Notes under the pieces: model-generated
The model's input: only the letters and a program-made list of their open reading frames with translations
Told to the model about the DNA's origin: nothing
Database searches by the model: none
Translations under genes and position numbers: made by a program
Shown: piece by piece, positions 46,353 to 56,200 of the stretch
How positions within the stretch are numbered: the first letter of the stretch is position 1
How the letters are laid out: every line of letters begins with the position of its first letter
Origin: Streptococcus sp. HMSC067H01
GTDB taxonomy: Bacteria > Bacillota > Bacilli > Lactobacillales > Streptococcaceae
Direction: 5' to 3'
Assembly: GCF_001814775.1 (NCBI RefSeq)
Contig: NZ_KV817781.1
Span: 373,434 to 430,364 of the forward strand
DNA: 56,931 nt

Positions 46353-46981
46353 CAGTAAAGCCCTTCTTTCTCAATATAGTCTAGTACAGGCTTAGGTAGG
46401 AGAAAGTTAGGGGTGCGTCCTTGAGCAATGAAATCACGCACCATACTGGATGAAATATCCATGAGAGGCACATCCACCCAGATAACAGGATAGGAAGTCC
46501 CAGCCTTGTATCGTGGTCGCTGAACTCCTACAAACTGAACGAGGTCGACCAGTTCATCAATTCTATACCATTTGGGTAAATAGTCTACCATGTCAGCGCC
46601 GATGATAAAGTAATAATCTGTATCTGGATTCTTCTCTGTCAGAATCTTCATGGTGTCGTAGGTGTAGGAAATTCCCTTGCGCTCTAGCTCAATAGTTTCA
46701 ATAGCTAAACCTTCGATTCCGTCAATTGCCAATTCAAGCATCTTGAGACGATGGTGTTCAGGAATGGTTTCTTTTTTGTCTACGTGAGGTGGTTGATATT
46801 CGGGCATGAGCAGAACCTGATCCAATCCCAACTGTTGACGGACTTGGTCTGCCACGATAAGGTGGGCATTGTGAACAGGGTTAAAATTTCCCCCTAAGAT
46901 TCCAACTTGCTTACGTTTTTTATCCTTGATTTCTGGCTCTAACTCCACTTTTGTAAAGGGAGTTAATAATTCGATTGCCAT
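46352..46981 (-). CDS. nadD: Nicotinate-nucleotide adenylyltransferase NadD
   Basis: A 209-aa enzyme of NAD biosynthesis, transferring AMP to nicotinate mononucleotide. The motif is [11 protein letters not shown] (HxxH version), with the C-terminal ISSSMVRD. An AAAGGAG ribosome site precedes the ATG. Confidence 0.95.
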   Translation of the reverse strand: MAIELLTPFTKVELEPEIKDKKRKQVGILGGNFNPVHNAHLIVADQVRQQLGLDQVLLMPEYQPPHVDKKETIPEHHRLKMLELAIDGIEGLAIETIELERKGISYTYDTMKILTEKNPDTDYYFIIGADMVDYLPKWYRIDELVDLVQFVGVQRPRYKAGTSYPVIWVDVPLMDISSSMVRDFIAQGRTPNFLLPKPVLDYIEKEGLY

Positions 46982-47029
46982 AGGTTAATCTCCTTTACTT
47001 TTCTGTAAAAACAGTTTGGGAGTATATTT

Positions 47030-47341
47030 TTAGATTTCTTTAACTTTTTTAGAAATCTTACGATTTTCTTTCTTGCTTGATTGCTTATACAAAATCAAGA
47101 TACGACCGATTTTTTGGACTGTATCCACACCGATTTCTTCTTCCAAGATTTCAGCTACTTCGTGGATGTTTTCATCTGTGTTTTGCAAGAGAGTAACCTT
47201 GATCAATTCGCGGGCATCAAGTGCCTGACGAACGCTGGTTTTGATTTGGTCGTTGAGTCCATTTTTCCCGATTTGAATGATGGGCTTGAGGGTGTGTGCC
47301 TGGCTGTTGAGGAAGGCACGTTGTTTCGATGTTAATGACAT
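47030..47341 (-). CDS. yhbY: YhbY-type ribosome assembly protein (CRM domain)
   Basis: A 103-aa CRM-domain RNA-binding protein associated with pre-50S particles. Diagnostic motifs: LTSKQRAFLNSQAH, IQIGKNGLND and VQKIGRILILYK. No strong ribosome site is seen. The gap between it and yqeH holds the multi-hairpin element. Confidence 0.92.
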   Translation of the reverse strand: MSLTSKQRAFLNSQAHTLKPIIQIGKNGLNDQIKTSVRQALDARELIKVTLLQNTDENIHEVAEILEEEIGVDTVQKIGRILILYKQSSKKENRKISKKVKEI

Positions 47342-47366
47342 AATTCATTTAAAAGAGTTTTTTTTT

Positions 47367-47499
47367 ATACTTTTCTGAGGTGGTGACGGACGTCAGCAAA
47401 GTCCTCTGGACTTTCATGACTAAAATTTGAGCCTAAGGTCTCAAATTTTCCGCAGTTGGTACAATCACTTGTACCAACTAACACCACGGCGAAAAGTAT
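47367..47499. repeat. Multi-hairpin palindromic element between yqeH and yhbY
   Basis: An outer stem ATACTTTTC (47367-47375) / GAAAAGTAT (47491-47499), continued by GTGGTG (47380-47385) / CACCAC (47482-47487), encloses three strong hairpins: AAAGTCC-tct-GGACTTT (47398-47414), AAAATTTGAG / CTCAAATTTT (47422-47449) and AGTTGGTACAA-tcac-TTGTACCAACT (47454-47479), plus a weak TGACG/CGTCA. The layout resembles a multi-branched RNA or a BOX-like intergenic repeat. Its ATACT...AGTAT ends recall BOX ends. I cannot assign it to a known family. Confidence 0.7.
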
Positions 47500-47554
47500 C
47501 TTCTATGGGCTCGCCATGCTCGCCTTTATAAAGATAACTCTTTCCTTTCTGTGT

Positions 47555-48661
47555 TTAAATAATTGCTTTTCGTGTGACGACGGCGACGCCTTCTGGTGCC
47601 CAGACGGCTACTTTTGCAGTTCCTGTTACACGGATCCAGCCTAGTCCTGAGATAACGAGGTCTGTCTTATCCTTGATAGTAAAAACATGTTGGACCAGTT
47701 TTGGAAAATCTTCTTTTTCCTTGCTATTTGGTGGTGTAAGGAGGGTTCCTAGATGCTTATCGTAAAAGTCACTCGCTCCTTCTAGCTTGGTACGATGGAG
47801 TTTGAGTTCATTATCAAAGAAAGCTGTAAATCCTTGCTTTTCTCCTGCAATGAAATCAAAGCGTCCCAAGCCACCTAAAAATAGGGTTTGCTCTGGATTG
47901 AGCTGATAGGTTTTAGGTTTAATTTCCTTTTTAGGACTGACATACTTGAGGTTTTTAGCCGTCAAGTAGTGAGCCATCTGATGACGATGGATAATTCCTG
48001 GTGTATCATAGATATAGGAACCGTCATCAAGTGGAATCTCAATCTTATCTAGAGTTGTCCCTGGGAAGCGTGAAGTTGTGATGACGTTCTGGTCACCCGT
48101 AATCTCCTGGATGATGGCATTGATAAGGGTTGATTTCCCGACATTGGTCACACCAACTACGTAAACATCACGTCCCTTACGGTAGTGCTCGATCTTGTCA
48201 ATGACTTCCTTAATGGAATGTTTGTTTTGGGCTGAAGTTAGTACAACATCCACAGGACGAAGCCCTTCTTCGTGGGCACGCTCCATGAGCCACTGGCTAA
48301 TCTTGCTCGGCTTAACTGACTTAGGCAGGATATCTTTTTTATTCCCGACCAAGAGGACATCATTGCCCGATACAAAGCGTGGTAAACCTGGGATGACAGA
48401 ACCATTAAAGTCAAAGATATCAATGACATTAACTACCAAGGCATCACTGTCTCCTACCTCGTGCAAGAGTTTGAGGAAATCATCATCCGTTAACTGGACA
48501 TCCGTGATTTCATTGTAGTGACGCAGACGGAAACAGCGTTGACAATAGACTTCACCTGTCTCCAAACCTTTTTCAAGTGCCGACTGGGGGGTGAAACCAA
48601 GCCCAGTCTTATCTGTAGTCTGAATAGTTGCTCCACAACCAATACAGAGAATTTCTTCCAT
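47555..48661 (-). CDS. yqeH: Ribosome biogenesis GTPase YqeH
   Basis: A 368-aa circularly permuted GTPase needed for 30S assembly. An N-terminal zinc finger (CIGCG and CQRCF) precedes the permuted motifs: G4 VGNKKD, G5 TSAQNK, G1 GVTNVGKST, G2 TTLD, G3 DTPG. It lies 2 bases after yqeG. Confidence 0.96.
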   Translation of the reverse strand: MEEILCIGCGATIQTTDKTGLGFTPQSALEKGLETGEVYCQRCFRLRHYNEITDVQLTDDDFLKLLHEVGDSDALVVNVIDIFDFNGSVIPGLPRFVSGNDVLLVGNKKDILPKSVKPSKISQWLMERAHEEGLRPVDVVLTSAQNKHSIKEVIDKIEHYRKGRDVYVVGVTNVGKSTLINAIIQEITGDQNVITTSRFPGTTLDKIEIPLDDGSYIYDTPGIIHRHQMAHYLTAKNLKYVSPKKEIKPKTYQLNPEQTLFLGGLGRFDFIAGEKQGFTAFFDNELKLHRTKLEGASDFYDKHLGTLLTPPNSKEKEDFPKLVQHVFTIKDKTDLVISGLGWIRVTGTAKVAVWAPEGVAVVTRKAII

Positions 48662-48663
48662 AA

Positions 48664-49191
48664 TTAGATTCCTTTTTTATAAGTAATAGGGCCGTACTTT
48701 TCAGCGATTTTTCTCATCACACGACGCTCACGCGCTCGGTTAATCTGAGTCTTAATAGAGTCGTGCTGGACCAAGGGTTTGACCAAAATCGAGCGAATGC
48801 CGGCTCGGTGGGCTGCTCGGATATCGGTCATGAGTTGGTCGCCAACCATGACCACTTGGTCTTTTTCATAGCGGAAATGTTTCATGGCACGGTTAATTCC
48901 TAAAGTAAAGGGCTTCAGTGCCCAGTAAACATAGTCAATATCAAATTTTTCAACTGCTCGTTTGACACGTTTGGGAGTATTGTTAGATACCACAATGATA
49001 CGTATCCCAGCATCTCGGAGATCATGTAACCATTGCTTCATCTCTGCTGTTCCATCTGGATTATTCCAAGCAATGAGGGTATTATCCAGATCAACCAAAA
49101 CAGCCTTGATTCCCTGCTCCTGCAGGCTTTGAACTGTCAGATCATAAACTGCTTCCACAGCAAAATCTGGCATATAATTTTCAATCGCCAT
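48664..49191 (-). CDS. yqeG: HAD-superfamily phosphatase YqeG
   Basis: A 175-aa HAD hydrolase with motif I DLDNTLIAWN, motif II VVSNNT and motif III GDQLMTDIRAAH. It is consistently found before yqeH in Firmicutes; substrate unknown. It has an AAGGAG ribosome site. Confidence 0.95.
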   Translation of the reverse strand: MAIENYMPDFAVEAVYDLTVQSLQEQGIKAVLVDLDNTLIAWNNPDGTAEMKQWLHDLRDAGIRIIVVSNNTPKRVKRAVEKFDIDYVYWALKPFTLGINRAMKHFRYEKDQVVMVGDQLMTDIRAAHRAGIRSILVKPLVQHDSIKTQINRARERRVMRKIAEKYGPITYKKGI

Positions 49192-49215
49192 TCTGGCTCC
49201 TTTTCTTTCTATTTT

Positions 49216-50121
49216 TTAGTTTCTAGCAATTTTCTTTAGATATTGAGCCAAGATTGCCCATAAAATTAAACTAGCAATTAAAATATATATCCAGGCATTA
49301 GGCTCTTCTGTAAATGGCAGAGGGACATTCATTCCGAAAAATCCTGTAATGACTGCAAGAATGGCTAGCAAAACTGAGATAATGGTCAAGGTTGTCAAAT
49401 TATCATTCAGATTGTTGTTTAGGATATTATTGTAAGATCCTGAGAGTTGTTGTAAAACCTGGGAAATCAAATCTGTCATAGACACCAACTGATGAGCTTC
49501 AATCATAGCATCATCAAACTGCTCTCTTTCCACTTCGTTAAAGTTCCGATAAAGCGCATGTCCCTGGATATGCTCCAAGAGGAGGCGATTTTGTTTAGCC
49601 GCAGCTGTCAAGTAAACCATACCAGTTTCCAAGTCAGAGAGGGCAAAGAGATTTTTTTTAGTGGTTGTTTGACGCAACAAGGCACTGATTTCATCCTTAC
49701 TTTTATCCATCTGTTCAATGACAGGATAATAAGCATTGCTGATAAGCTCTAAACCGGCAAATAGAAACTTGTAGATTGAAATGATTTCATGATTTTCAAG
49801 ATAGCCTAGCATCTGATCAATGACATAAGCATTCTTATGATTGCTGATGGTAATCATTCGTTGCTTTTCCACGATAAAGGTCATAGGAATGGCTTCATAG
49901 TATTCCTTGTCCCTTTCTAAGTCAAGAACGTTGTAGATAAAGGTCACTGTCCCATTTTCACGGTTATAATCCATGTGGGCTCGTTCGTTTCTATCCAGCG
50001 CATACTCGATGGTTTCTTTATCCAATCCATAGATTTCTGATAGGTCTTCAAGATTTTTGATGATTTCCACATCTAGATTAATCCAGGTACAACCATTCCC
50101 TAACTGCTTATCTAAAAACAT
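49216..50121 (-). CDS. corA: CorA-type magnesium/divalent cation transporter
   Basis: A 301-aa CorA-family channel with a long soluble N-terminal domain and two C-terminal helices. The first helix ends in the selectivity motif GMN (FFGMNVPLP). The family moves Mg2+ and sometimes Co2+ or Ni2+. An AAAGGAGA ribosome site precedes the ATG. Confidence 0.93.
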   Translation of the reverse strand: MFLDKQLGNGCTWINLDVEIIKNLEDLSEIYGLDKETIEYALDRNERAHMDYNRENGTVTFIYNVLDLERDKEYYEAIPMTFIVEKQRMITISNHKNAYVIDQMLGYLENHEIISIYKFLFAGLELISNAYYPVIEQMDKSKDEISALLRQTTTKKNLFALSDLETGMVYLTAAAKQNRLLLEHIQGHALYRNFNEVEREQFDDAMIEAHQLVSMTDLISQVLQQLSGSYNNILNNNLNDNLTTLTIISVLLAILAVITGFFGMNVPLPFTEEPNAWIYILIASLILWAILAQYLKKIARN

Positions 50122-50172
50122 CGTTTCTCCTTTACCAAACTCTTTCTATTGTACCATAAATCAAGTAAAATT

Positions 50173-50739
50173 TCAGTTCTCTTCTTTCCTTGAAAAATTA
50201 CTCACAACGGTAATATTGCGGTTAGGAACAAAGTGAAGGGCTTGGTCGTCACTTCTCAGTTGAGTCGTCCGAATTCCAACACTGACAACTTTACCTGATA
50301 CGGTAATAGGACCATTGGTCAAAACAACCTCATCTCCCACATCCAACTGACGTTCAAAGAGAATAAAGAAGCCGTTGATGACGTCTGATAGAAAGCCTTG
50401 TGCTCCCATACCGATAGCTACCCCAGCAATCCCTGCACCTGCAAGTAAGCTAGAGACAGGTAAACCTAGAATGGATAAAATACAATAAATCAAAAAGAAA
50501 TAAAGTGTGTAGTTGAAAATATTTTCAAGCAAACGAGAAATGGTCTTTTGTCTACCTGCATCACGATTTGAAAACTTAAGTGAAGGTTTAACAATCTTTC
50601 CTACAGCAACATGGAGGCACTTTTTTGCTATGTAAAATAGAAGAATGAGAAGTAAAAGAGAAATCACCTTGGTCAAGAGATTCTCTAAAACAGTTGTCAG
50701 ATCTAATTTATCCAGATATCGTTGAAAAAATTCTTGCAT
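50173..50739 (-). CDS. Small MscS-family mechanosensitive channel
   Basis: A 188-aa protein with two N-terminal helices, the pore helix (GAGIAGVAIGMGAQG, then FLSDVINGFFILFE) and the beta domain. It stops before the larger C-terminal alpha-beta domain of E. coli MscS (286 aa). It has an AAAGGAG ribosome site and an extended -10 promoter (TGGTATAAT at about 50761). Confidence 0.88.
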   Translation of the reverse strand: MQEFFQRYLDKLDLTTVLENLLTKVISLLLLILLFYIAKKCLHVAVGKIVKPSLKFSNRDAGRQKTISRLLENIFNYTLYFFLIYCILSILGLPVSSLLAGAGIAGVAIGMGAQGFLSDVINGFFILFERQLDVGDEVVLTNGPITVSGKVVSVGIRTTQLRSDDQALHFVPNRNITVVSNFSRKEEN

Positions 50740-50830
50740 ACAAAACTCCTTTCCTTTTCATTATACCATAAATCTACCAGGCTATTATTTTCATAAATAT
50801 TCATTTGTTTTATGTAAATTTACAACTAAC

Positions 50831-50859
50831 TTGCTTTTCAAGCATATTTATACTATAAT
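50831..50859 (+). promoter_or_regulatory. sstT promoter
   Basis: TTGCTT (50831-50836), 17-base spacer, TATAAT (50854-50859). Confidence 0.75.
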
Positions 50860-50888
50860 CATAAACAATACACAGTAAGGAGACCTCT

Positions 50889-52094
50889 ATGAAAAGAATC
50901 ATTCGTGCTTGGAATAAAACAAATCTTATCAAAAGAATAGGGATCGGAATGACCATCGGAGCTATCCTCGGCCTATTCGTTCCCAATGTCTCCGGAATCG
51001 GTTTACTTGGAGATTTATTTGTAGGAGGTCTTAAGGCTATTGCTCCTATCCTGGTCTTTGCCCTCGTTGCTAACGCCCTCTCTCAACACCAAAAAGGCCA
51101 AGATAGTAATATGAGAACGGTCATTTTCCTATATTTACTTGGAACTTTTGCTGCGGCTCTTGTGGCGGTTATGGCCAGCTTTCTCTTTCCTGTTCAGATT
51201 GTCTTAAGTAGCGCTAGCACTGAAGTTTCTCCTCCAGATGGTATCGGTCAAGTGCTTAGTAATCTCCTACTAAAAGTCGTAGACAATCCTGTCAATGCCA
51301 TCATCGAAGCTAACTATATTGGAATTTTATCTTGGGCTATCGTCTTTGGAGTTGCCATGCGAGAAGCTAGCAAAAATAGCAAGGAACTACTCAAAACAAT
51401 GGCCAGTGTGACTTCAAAAATTGTCGAATGGATTATTAACCTTGCGCCCTTTGGTATCCTGGGCTTGGTCTTCAAAACCATCTCAGACCAAGGTATCGCT
51501 AGTTTAGCAAATTACGGAATCCTACTCGGACTTTTGATTGCCACTATGGTTTTCGTTGCCCTAGTGATCAATCCTCTGATTTCTTTTCTATTTATCAAGA
51601 GAAATCCTTATCCTCTAGTCTGGAAATGCTTGCGTATCAGTGGTGTCACCGCCTTTTTCACACGTAGCTCTGCAGCCAACATCCCAGTCAATATGAAACT
51701 CTGTAAAGATCTTGGACTCAATCCTGATACTTACTCTGTCTCAATCCCACTTGGATCAACCATCAATATGGCTGGCGCTGCTATTACTATCAACATCTTA
51801 ACCCTCGCAGCAGTCAATACACTTGGAATCTCTGTTGATTTTGCAACTGCCTTTGTGCTCAGTATCGTTGCAGCTATCTCGGCCTGTGGGGCTTCAGGAA
51901 TCGCCGGAGGTTCACTCCTACTTATCCCAGTTGCCTGCAGTCTCTTTGGGATTACCAACGATATTGCTATGCAGGTTGTGGGTGTTGGTTTCGTTATTGG
52001 TGTTATTCAAGACTCTTGCGAAACGGCCCTCAACTCTTCAACCGATGTGCTCTTTACAGCAGTTGCCGAATTTGCTTCTGCTCGCAAAAAATAA
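50889..52094 (+). CDS. sstT: Serine/threonine:sodium symporter SstT
   Basis: A 401-aa dicarboxylate/amino acid:cation symporter fold (eight helices, two hairpins). Conserved HP1/HP2 segments are visible ([23 protein letters not shown]), with [10 protein letters not shown] typical of SstT. It has an AAGGAGA ribosome site and its own promoter and terminator. Confidence 0.93.
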   Translation: MKRIIRAWNKTNLIKRIGIGMTIGAILGLFVPNVSGIGLLGDLFVGGLKAIAPILVFALVANALSQHQKGQDSNMRTVIFLYLLGTFAAALVAVMASFLFPVQIVLSSASTEVSPPDGIGQVLSNLLLKVVDNPVNAIIEANYIGILSWAIVFGVAMREASKNSKELLKTMASVTSKIVEWIINLAPFGILGLVFKTISDQGIASLANYGILLGLLIATMVFVALVINPLISFLFIKRNPYPLVWKCLRISGVTAFFTRSSAANIPVNMKLCKDLGLNPDTYSVSIPLGSTINMAGAAITINILTLAAVNTLGISVDFATAFVLSIVAAISACGASGIAGGSLLLIPVACSLFGITNDIAMQVVGVGFVIGVIQDSCETALNSSTDVLFTAVAEFASARKK

Positions 52095-52100
52095 TCAAGG

Positions 52101-52122
52101 CAAGCCTTTTGGGGCTTGTTTT
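52101..52122 (+). terminator. Terminator of sstT
   Basis: CAAGCC / GGCTTG stem with a TTTTGG loop followed by TTTTG. Confidence 0.65.
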
Positions 52123-52157
52123 GTCTGGTTTCTATCATTCAGTTTAGGAAATGTCTC

Positions 52158-53129
52158 ATGTCTATCACTCAACGTACTTTTAAACTTGTTTTAGCCACTT
52201 GTCTAGCCTGTGTTCTAGCCTACTTTCTTGATTTATCTTCGGCTGTTTCTGCTGGTATCATCGCTCTTTTGAGCTTATCAGATACCCGTAGAAGTACGAT
52301 CAAATTGGCTAAAAACCGCTTATTCTCAACCCTGCTAGCTCTGTCTATCGGCGTCTTGTCCTTTCAACTGACTGGCTACCATATTTGGAGTTTTGGTCTC
52401 TATCTCGCCCTCTATGTTCCTCTTGCCTACAAATTCGGTTGGGAAATTGGGATTACCCCTAGTAGTGTCTTGGTCAGTCATCTCTTAGTTCAAGAGTCTA
52501 CCTCACCAGAACTACTAGCGAATGAACTCCTCCTATTTCTCATCGGTACCAGCTTTGCCTTGACTGTCAATCTCTATATGCCTTCTCGGCAAAAAGAGAT
52601 CTATCTCTATCATCTCAAGGTAGAAGAAAAACTCAAGCATATCCTACTTCGTTTTGAATATTACCTTGGAAAAGGTGATGGCCGAAACCGTGCACAACTT
52701 GTTGAAGAACTGGACCAACTCCTCGAAGAAGCGCTCAAACTCGTCTATCTAGACCATTCGGATCATCTTTTTCACCAAACCGATTACCATATCCACTATT
52801 TTGAAATGAGACAGAGACAGAGTCGCATTCTTCGCAATATGGCCCAGCAAATCAACACCTGTAATCTAGCCGCAAGTGAAAGCCTGATCCTTGCTCAACT
52901 TTTTGCGAAAATTGCAGATCAACTCAGCCAGACCAATCCTGCCGATGATTTGCTAGTTGCTATCGAAGGCTATCTTGAAGTTTTTCGTCATCGCACGCTC
53001 CCAAAAACAAGAGAAGAATTTGAAACACGCGCAACCTTGCTCCAACTCCTGCGCGAATTGGAAAACTTTATCCAACTGAAAGCTGACTTCTATCAACGCT
53101 ATGCTAAAGAATATAGCGATTTATCTTAA
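52158..53129 (+). CDS. Aromatic acid exporter-like membrane protein (ArAE/FUSC family)
   Basis: A 323-aa protein with an N-terminal membrane part of about six helices (1-155) and a soluble C-terminal helical domain (about 160-323), as in the Gram-positive ArAE/DUF939 family. Role inferred from family: efflux of aromatic acids or related compounds. The start (MSITQRTFKL) has an AGGAAA site and is in frame; the ATG seven bases earlier is in another frame. Confidence 0.8.
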   Translation: MSITQRTFKLVLATCLACVLAYFLDLSSAVSAGIIALLSLSDTRRSTIKLAKNRLFSTLLALSIGVLSFQLTGYHIWSFGLYLALYVPLAYKFGWEIGITPSSVLVSHLLVQESTSPELLANELLLFLIGTSFALTVNLYMPSRQKEIYLYHLKVEEKLKHILLRFEYYLGKGDGRNRAQLVEELDQLLEEALKLVYLDHSDHLFHQTDYHIHYFEMRQRQSRILRNMAQQINTCNLAASESLILAQLFAKIADQLSQTNPADDLLVAIEGYLEVFRHRTLPKTREEFETRATLLQLLRELENFIQLKADFYQRYAKEYSDLS

Positions 53130-53134
53130 TAACT

Positions 53135-53182
53135 AAAACACCTTTTGAACCGCAAAAACTTGCCATTCAAAAGGTGTTTTTC
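53135..53182. terminator. Long bidirectional terminator after the exporter-like gene
   Basis: A 15-bp perfect stem (53135-53149 and 53166-53180) with a 16-nt loop, A-rich left arm and T-rich right arm. It may also stop the protease transcript from the other side. Confidence 0.85.
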
Positions 53183-53278
53183 TGTCTTAAACCTAGCTAA
53201 CTAGTAAATCATTCTTACAGAATATCAAAATTGGCATGAACTCTTATGAAACTTTTAAATGATTGACTTATCTTGCTC

Positions 53279-56200
53279 TTAGGAAGTATAGATGGAATTT
53301 CTAAACTCATTTGATTCCTTGAGATATGCCTTGTAAATAGCTTTTTTCAACTTCTGAACAGGAGTTTCAATAAAACGGTATTGTTTTTGGCTGATATTTC
53401 CTGCTTTGATTTGAGCAAGTTCTTCTTTTACCGCTTCTTCCATCAATTGCTTCATTCGTTCAGGACTGAAAATCTCTTCTTGCTTACCTTTATAGTCAAT
53501 AGTAATCGATTTTAACTTACTGATTTTAGCAATCCGTTCATCCATTTGTTCCTTCTTGAATTGAGCATAGGTTTTGCCAGCTAAGATCTTTTCAAAGATG
53601 TATTGGTCTGACAAGGGACGATTCTCATTTTCAGCATCTTGCTTGTATTGATTAGAGACATAAGGAACGAAACCTTCGTAGTAACCAAGACCTGATATGA
53701 GTTCAAAGGCTTGTTTTCTAAAGCTGATATCGCCACTCATCCCCTTGTCATTTTCGTTGACACCATAAATCGTATCAAACATATCAACGGTGTAATAGCC
53801 ATTGGCATCTACTTTACCTGTAGCCGTGAATCCCTTGATAATATAGCGATTTACTACGATGTGATTATCAATCAAACTATGAACATCACCTAGCTTGCTT
53901 GCATCCGCCTCAGTTAAAGCCTTGATTTCCTCACTCTGGTGGGTTGGTTTTACTGATGGATTTGGATAAGAAACAGGAGTTCTTGAACCACTTGTCGCAC
54001 TCGGCAAGAGTTGCTTGAAGTAGACTGTCTTATCCGACGCCGACAATCCTCGACTTGCCTCAGCTTCTAGATAATCCAAAGTATAGAGAACATCGAAACT
54101 ACCATGCATATATTCTTTCAAATCTGTGGCTGATTTAAAGCGTTCTGGTGTTTTGTTGTAGAAACTTTCTTTGTCACTCTCATCATAAACAAAGTTCAAG
54201 TTAAAGTAGCTATCCGTTTCAGGAGTGTAGGAGTTTTCAAAGATTCCACGTGCATAGAATTCTGCTCCTGTACCATCTCGTCGACCATAATTGTTAAAGA
54301 GAACTGTACGATCCAACAAGTGAGTCATTTCATGAGAATAGGTTGCTGACCCTCGATCGTCCAAAACCCTATCAATAAAGTAGCGCACACCAGCCCCATT
54401 AGCCTCAGCACCTACTGATTGAGGCGGAGAATACATGCCTAGCGGAGACATGAAGTCCTTAACTCCCTTATCCGCCTCTGGACCAAACTCCTTAGACCAG
54501 ATTTCCTTGATGCCTGCATTTTGCTTGCTAGTATACTTTTTCATAGTATCCACAATCAAACGGTTGGTTACTAGTTTTGATTGATTGTCTTTTTTAGTGA
54601 TTCTATAAAGCGTATCAATATAAGCAGCCTGACGCTCAGCCGTCAATTCAACCATAGCCTTCACTTTTTCCAATTCAGCCTTATATTGGGTAGGATTGCT
54701 CTGAGCCAGTGAGCTATCCATATAAGTTCCGATATTCCCGTAAGAAACGGTTGCCATATTTGTAATAGCATAGATACTTGGTTCCTTGATATTCACTAGT
54801 CCTAGAAGGGTAGCCAGGTTATATTGTTTGCGATTATCAATCTGTTGAGGTTCTGCCCCATACTTGGCAGGGTCAGAGGTTAATTTCGTGTAGAGACTTA
54901 CATTTTCGTCTGTTTTTTCTTTAGATTTCTTCTCTACAACGATAGCTTTTGTAGCATCCTTCAACCAAGTATCGCCATCCATACTTGTAAAGGTAGTTCG
55001 GTTATAGTCAAGAAAGTCTAATAGAGTTGACTTATCGGTTACCTTTCCAAAGTATTTTTCAAATGTTCGTGGACTATTGACCAGCTTCATCTCATCATAG
55101 CTCATTGAACCCAGAGATGTTAGCCACTCTAGTGATGTCACCTTTTTACCAAAGGAACTTGGATTGTAGGCAAGAATATCACGAATGTTGGTCTTGCCAA
55201 AGTCAATATTGTAGAAACGATTGATATAGGTTAAACCTAGGAGAATTTTTTCCTTATTAGCTTCTAGATCTGCCCGAACCTTAGATCTGGTTTCAGCTGT
55301 ATTTCCGAGCACACTCAAGCTATGGGCTACAACTTTTTTAAGGTCTGTATCTAGGGTCTTTTTCGTTTCTTCAAGCGCGTCTTTAATAGATAATCTCTCT
55401 AGATATTCTTTGCGAAGGACTTCTTTAACCTCTTCATCTGTAATAGTAGGATTTGTCTTTTTGAGTTCAATTTTCTTACTAATCACATCTCGTCCCAGAA
55501 TATTTGGTCTGAGGGCATTTGTTACGTAAGGATTGGAAAGCAAATCCACAGCCTTCATTCCTTGGCTAGCAGGTCGTACATCGATAGCATTTTCTAACTC
55601 CGTATTCACTGGAAGAAGATGTGGTTTGTTTTCTTTGGTTCCCACCAAGATGACCTTTGGCTTCATTGCTTTTGTCACAGCACTTGTTTCCGTGTGTGAT
55701 AGCAATTCACCTGTTTGAGAATTTACTTCATAGACTCTGGTAGTGGTGGTCTCGCCAGAATCGCCCTGGCTTTCTACTTTTTCAAGATCCTTATCAAGTC
55801 TTGAATCCTGACGGCGTTCCTCCTTGATTGGAATTGATATCACGATGGTTTCGACATTCCCAACTTTCACTACCTTATCAATCGGAGCTGTTACCTCTTT
55901 TTGGTGATCTCTTTCTGTAACCTGACCTGTCTGAGCATCTACTTGGTAGGTGGTAGTCATTTTTTCGCTTCCTTCCTTACCGGAAACAGCAACTTTTTCT
56001 GTTTGATAAGGAAGTGTCGGGTCCGCTTCATATATCGTACTATTTGCGATGACCTTTGTTTCTACACTTGGTTTGGTCCCAACTAGAACAACCTCATCTA
56101 CCTTTTCCACCAAGGTTTTTGATGTACTAGACTCTATAATCTGGCCGCTTGTTTGATCTCTTGTATATCGGGTAGTGGTTTCTACTTGTCCATTGACACC

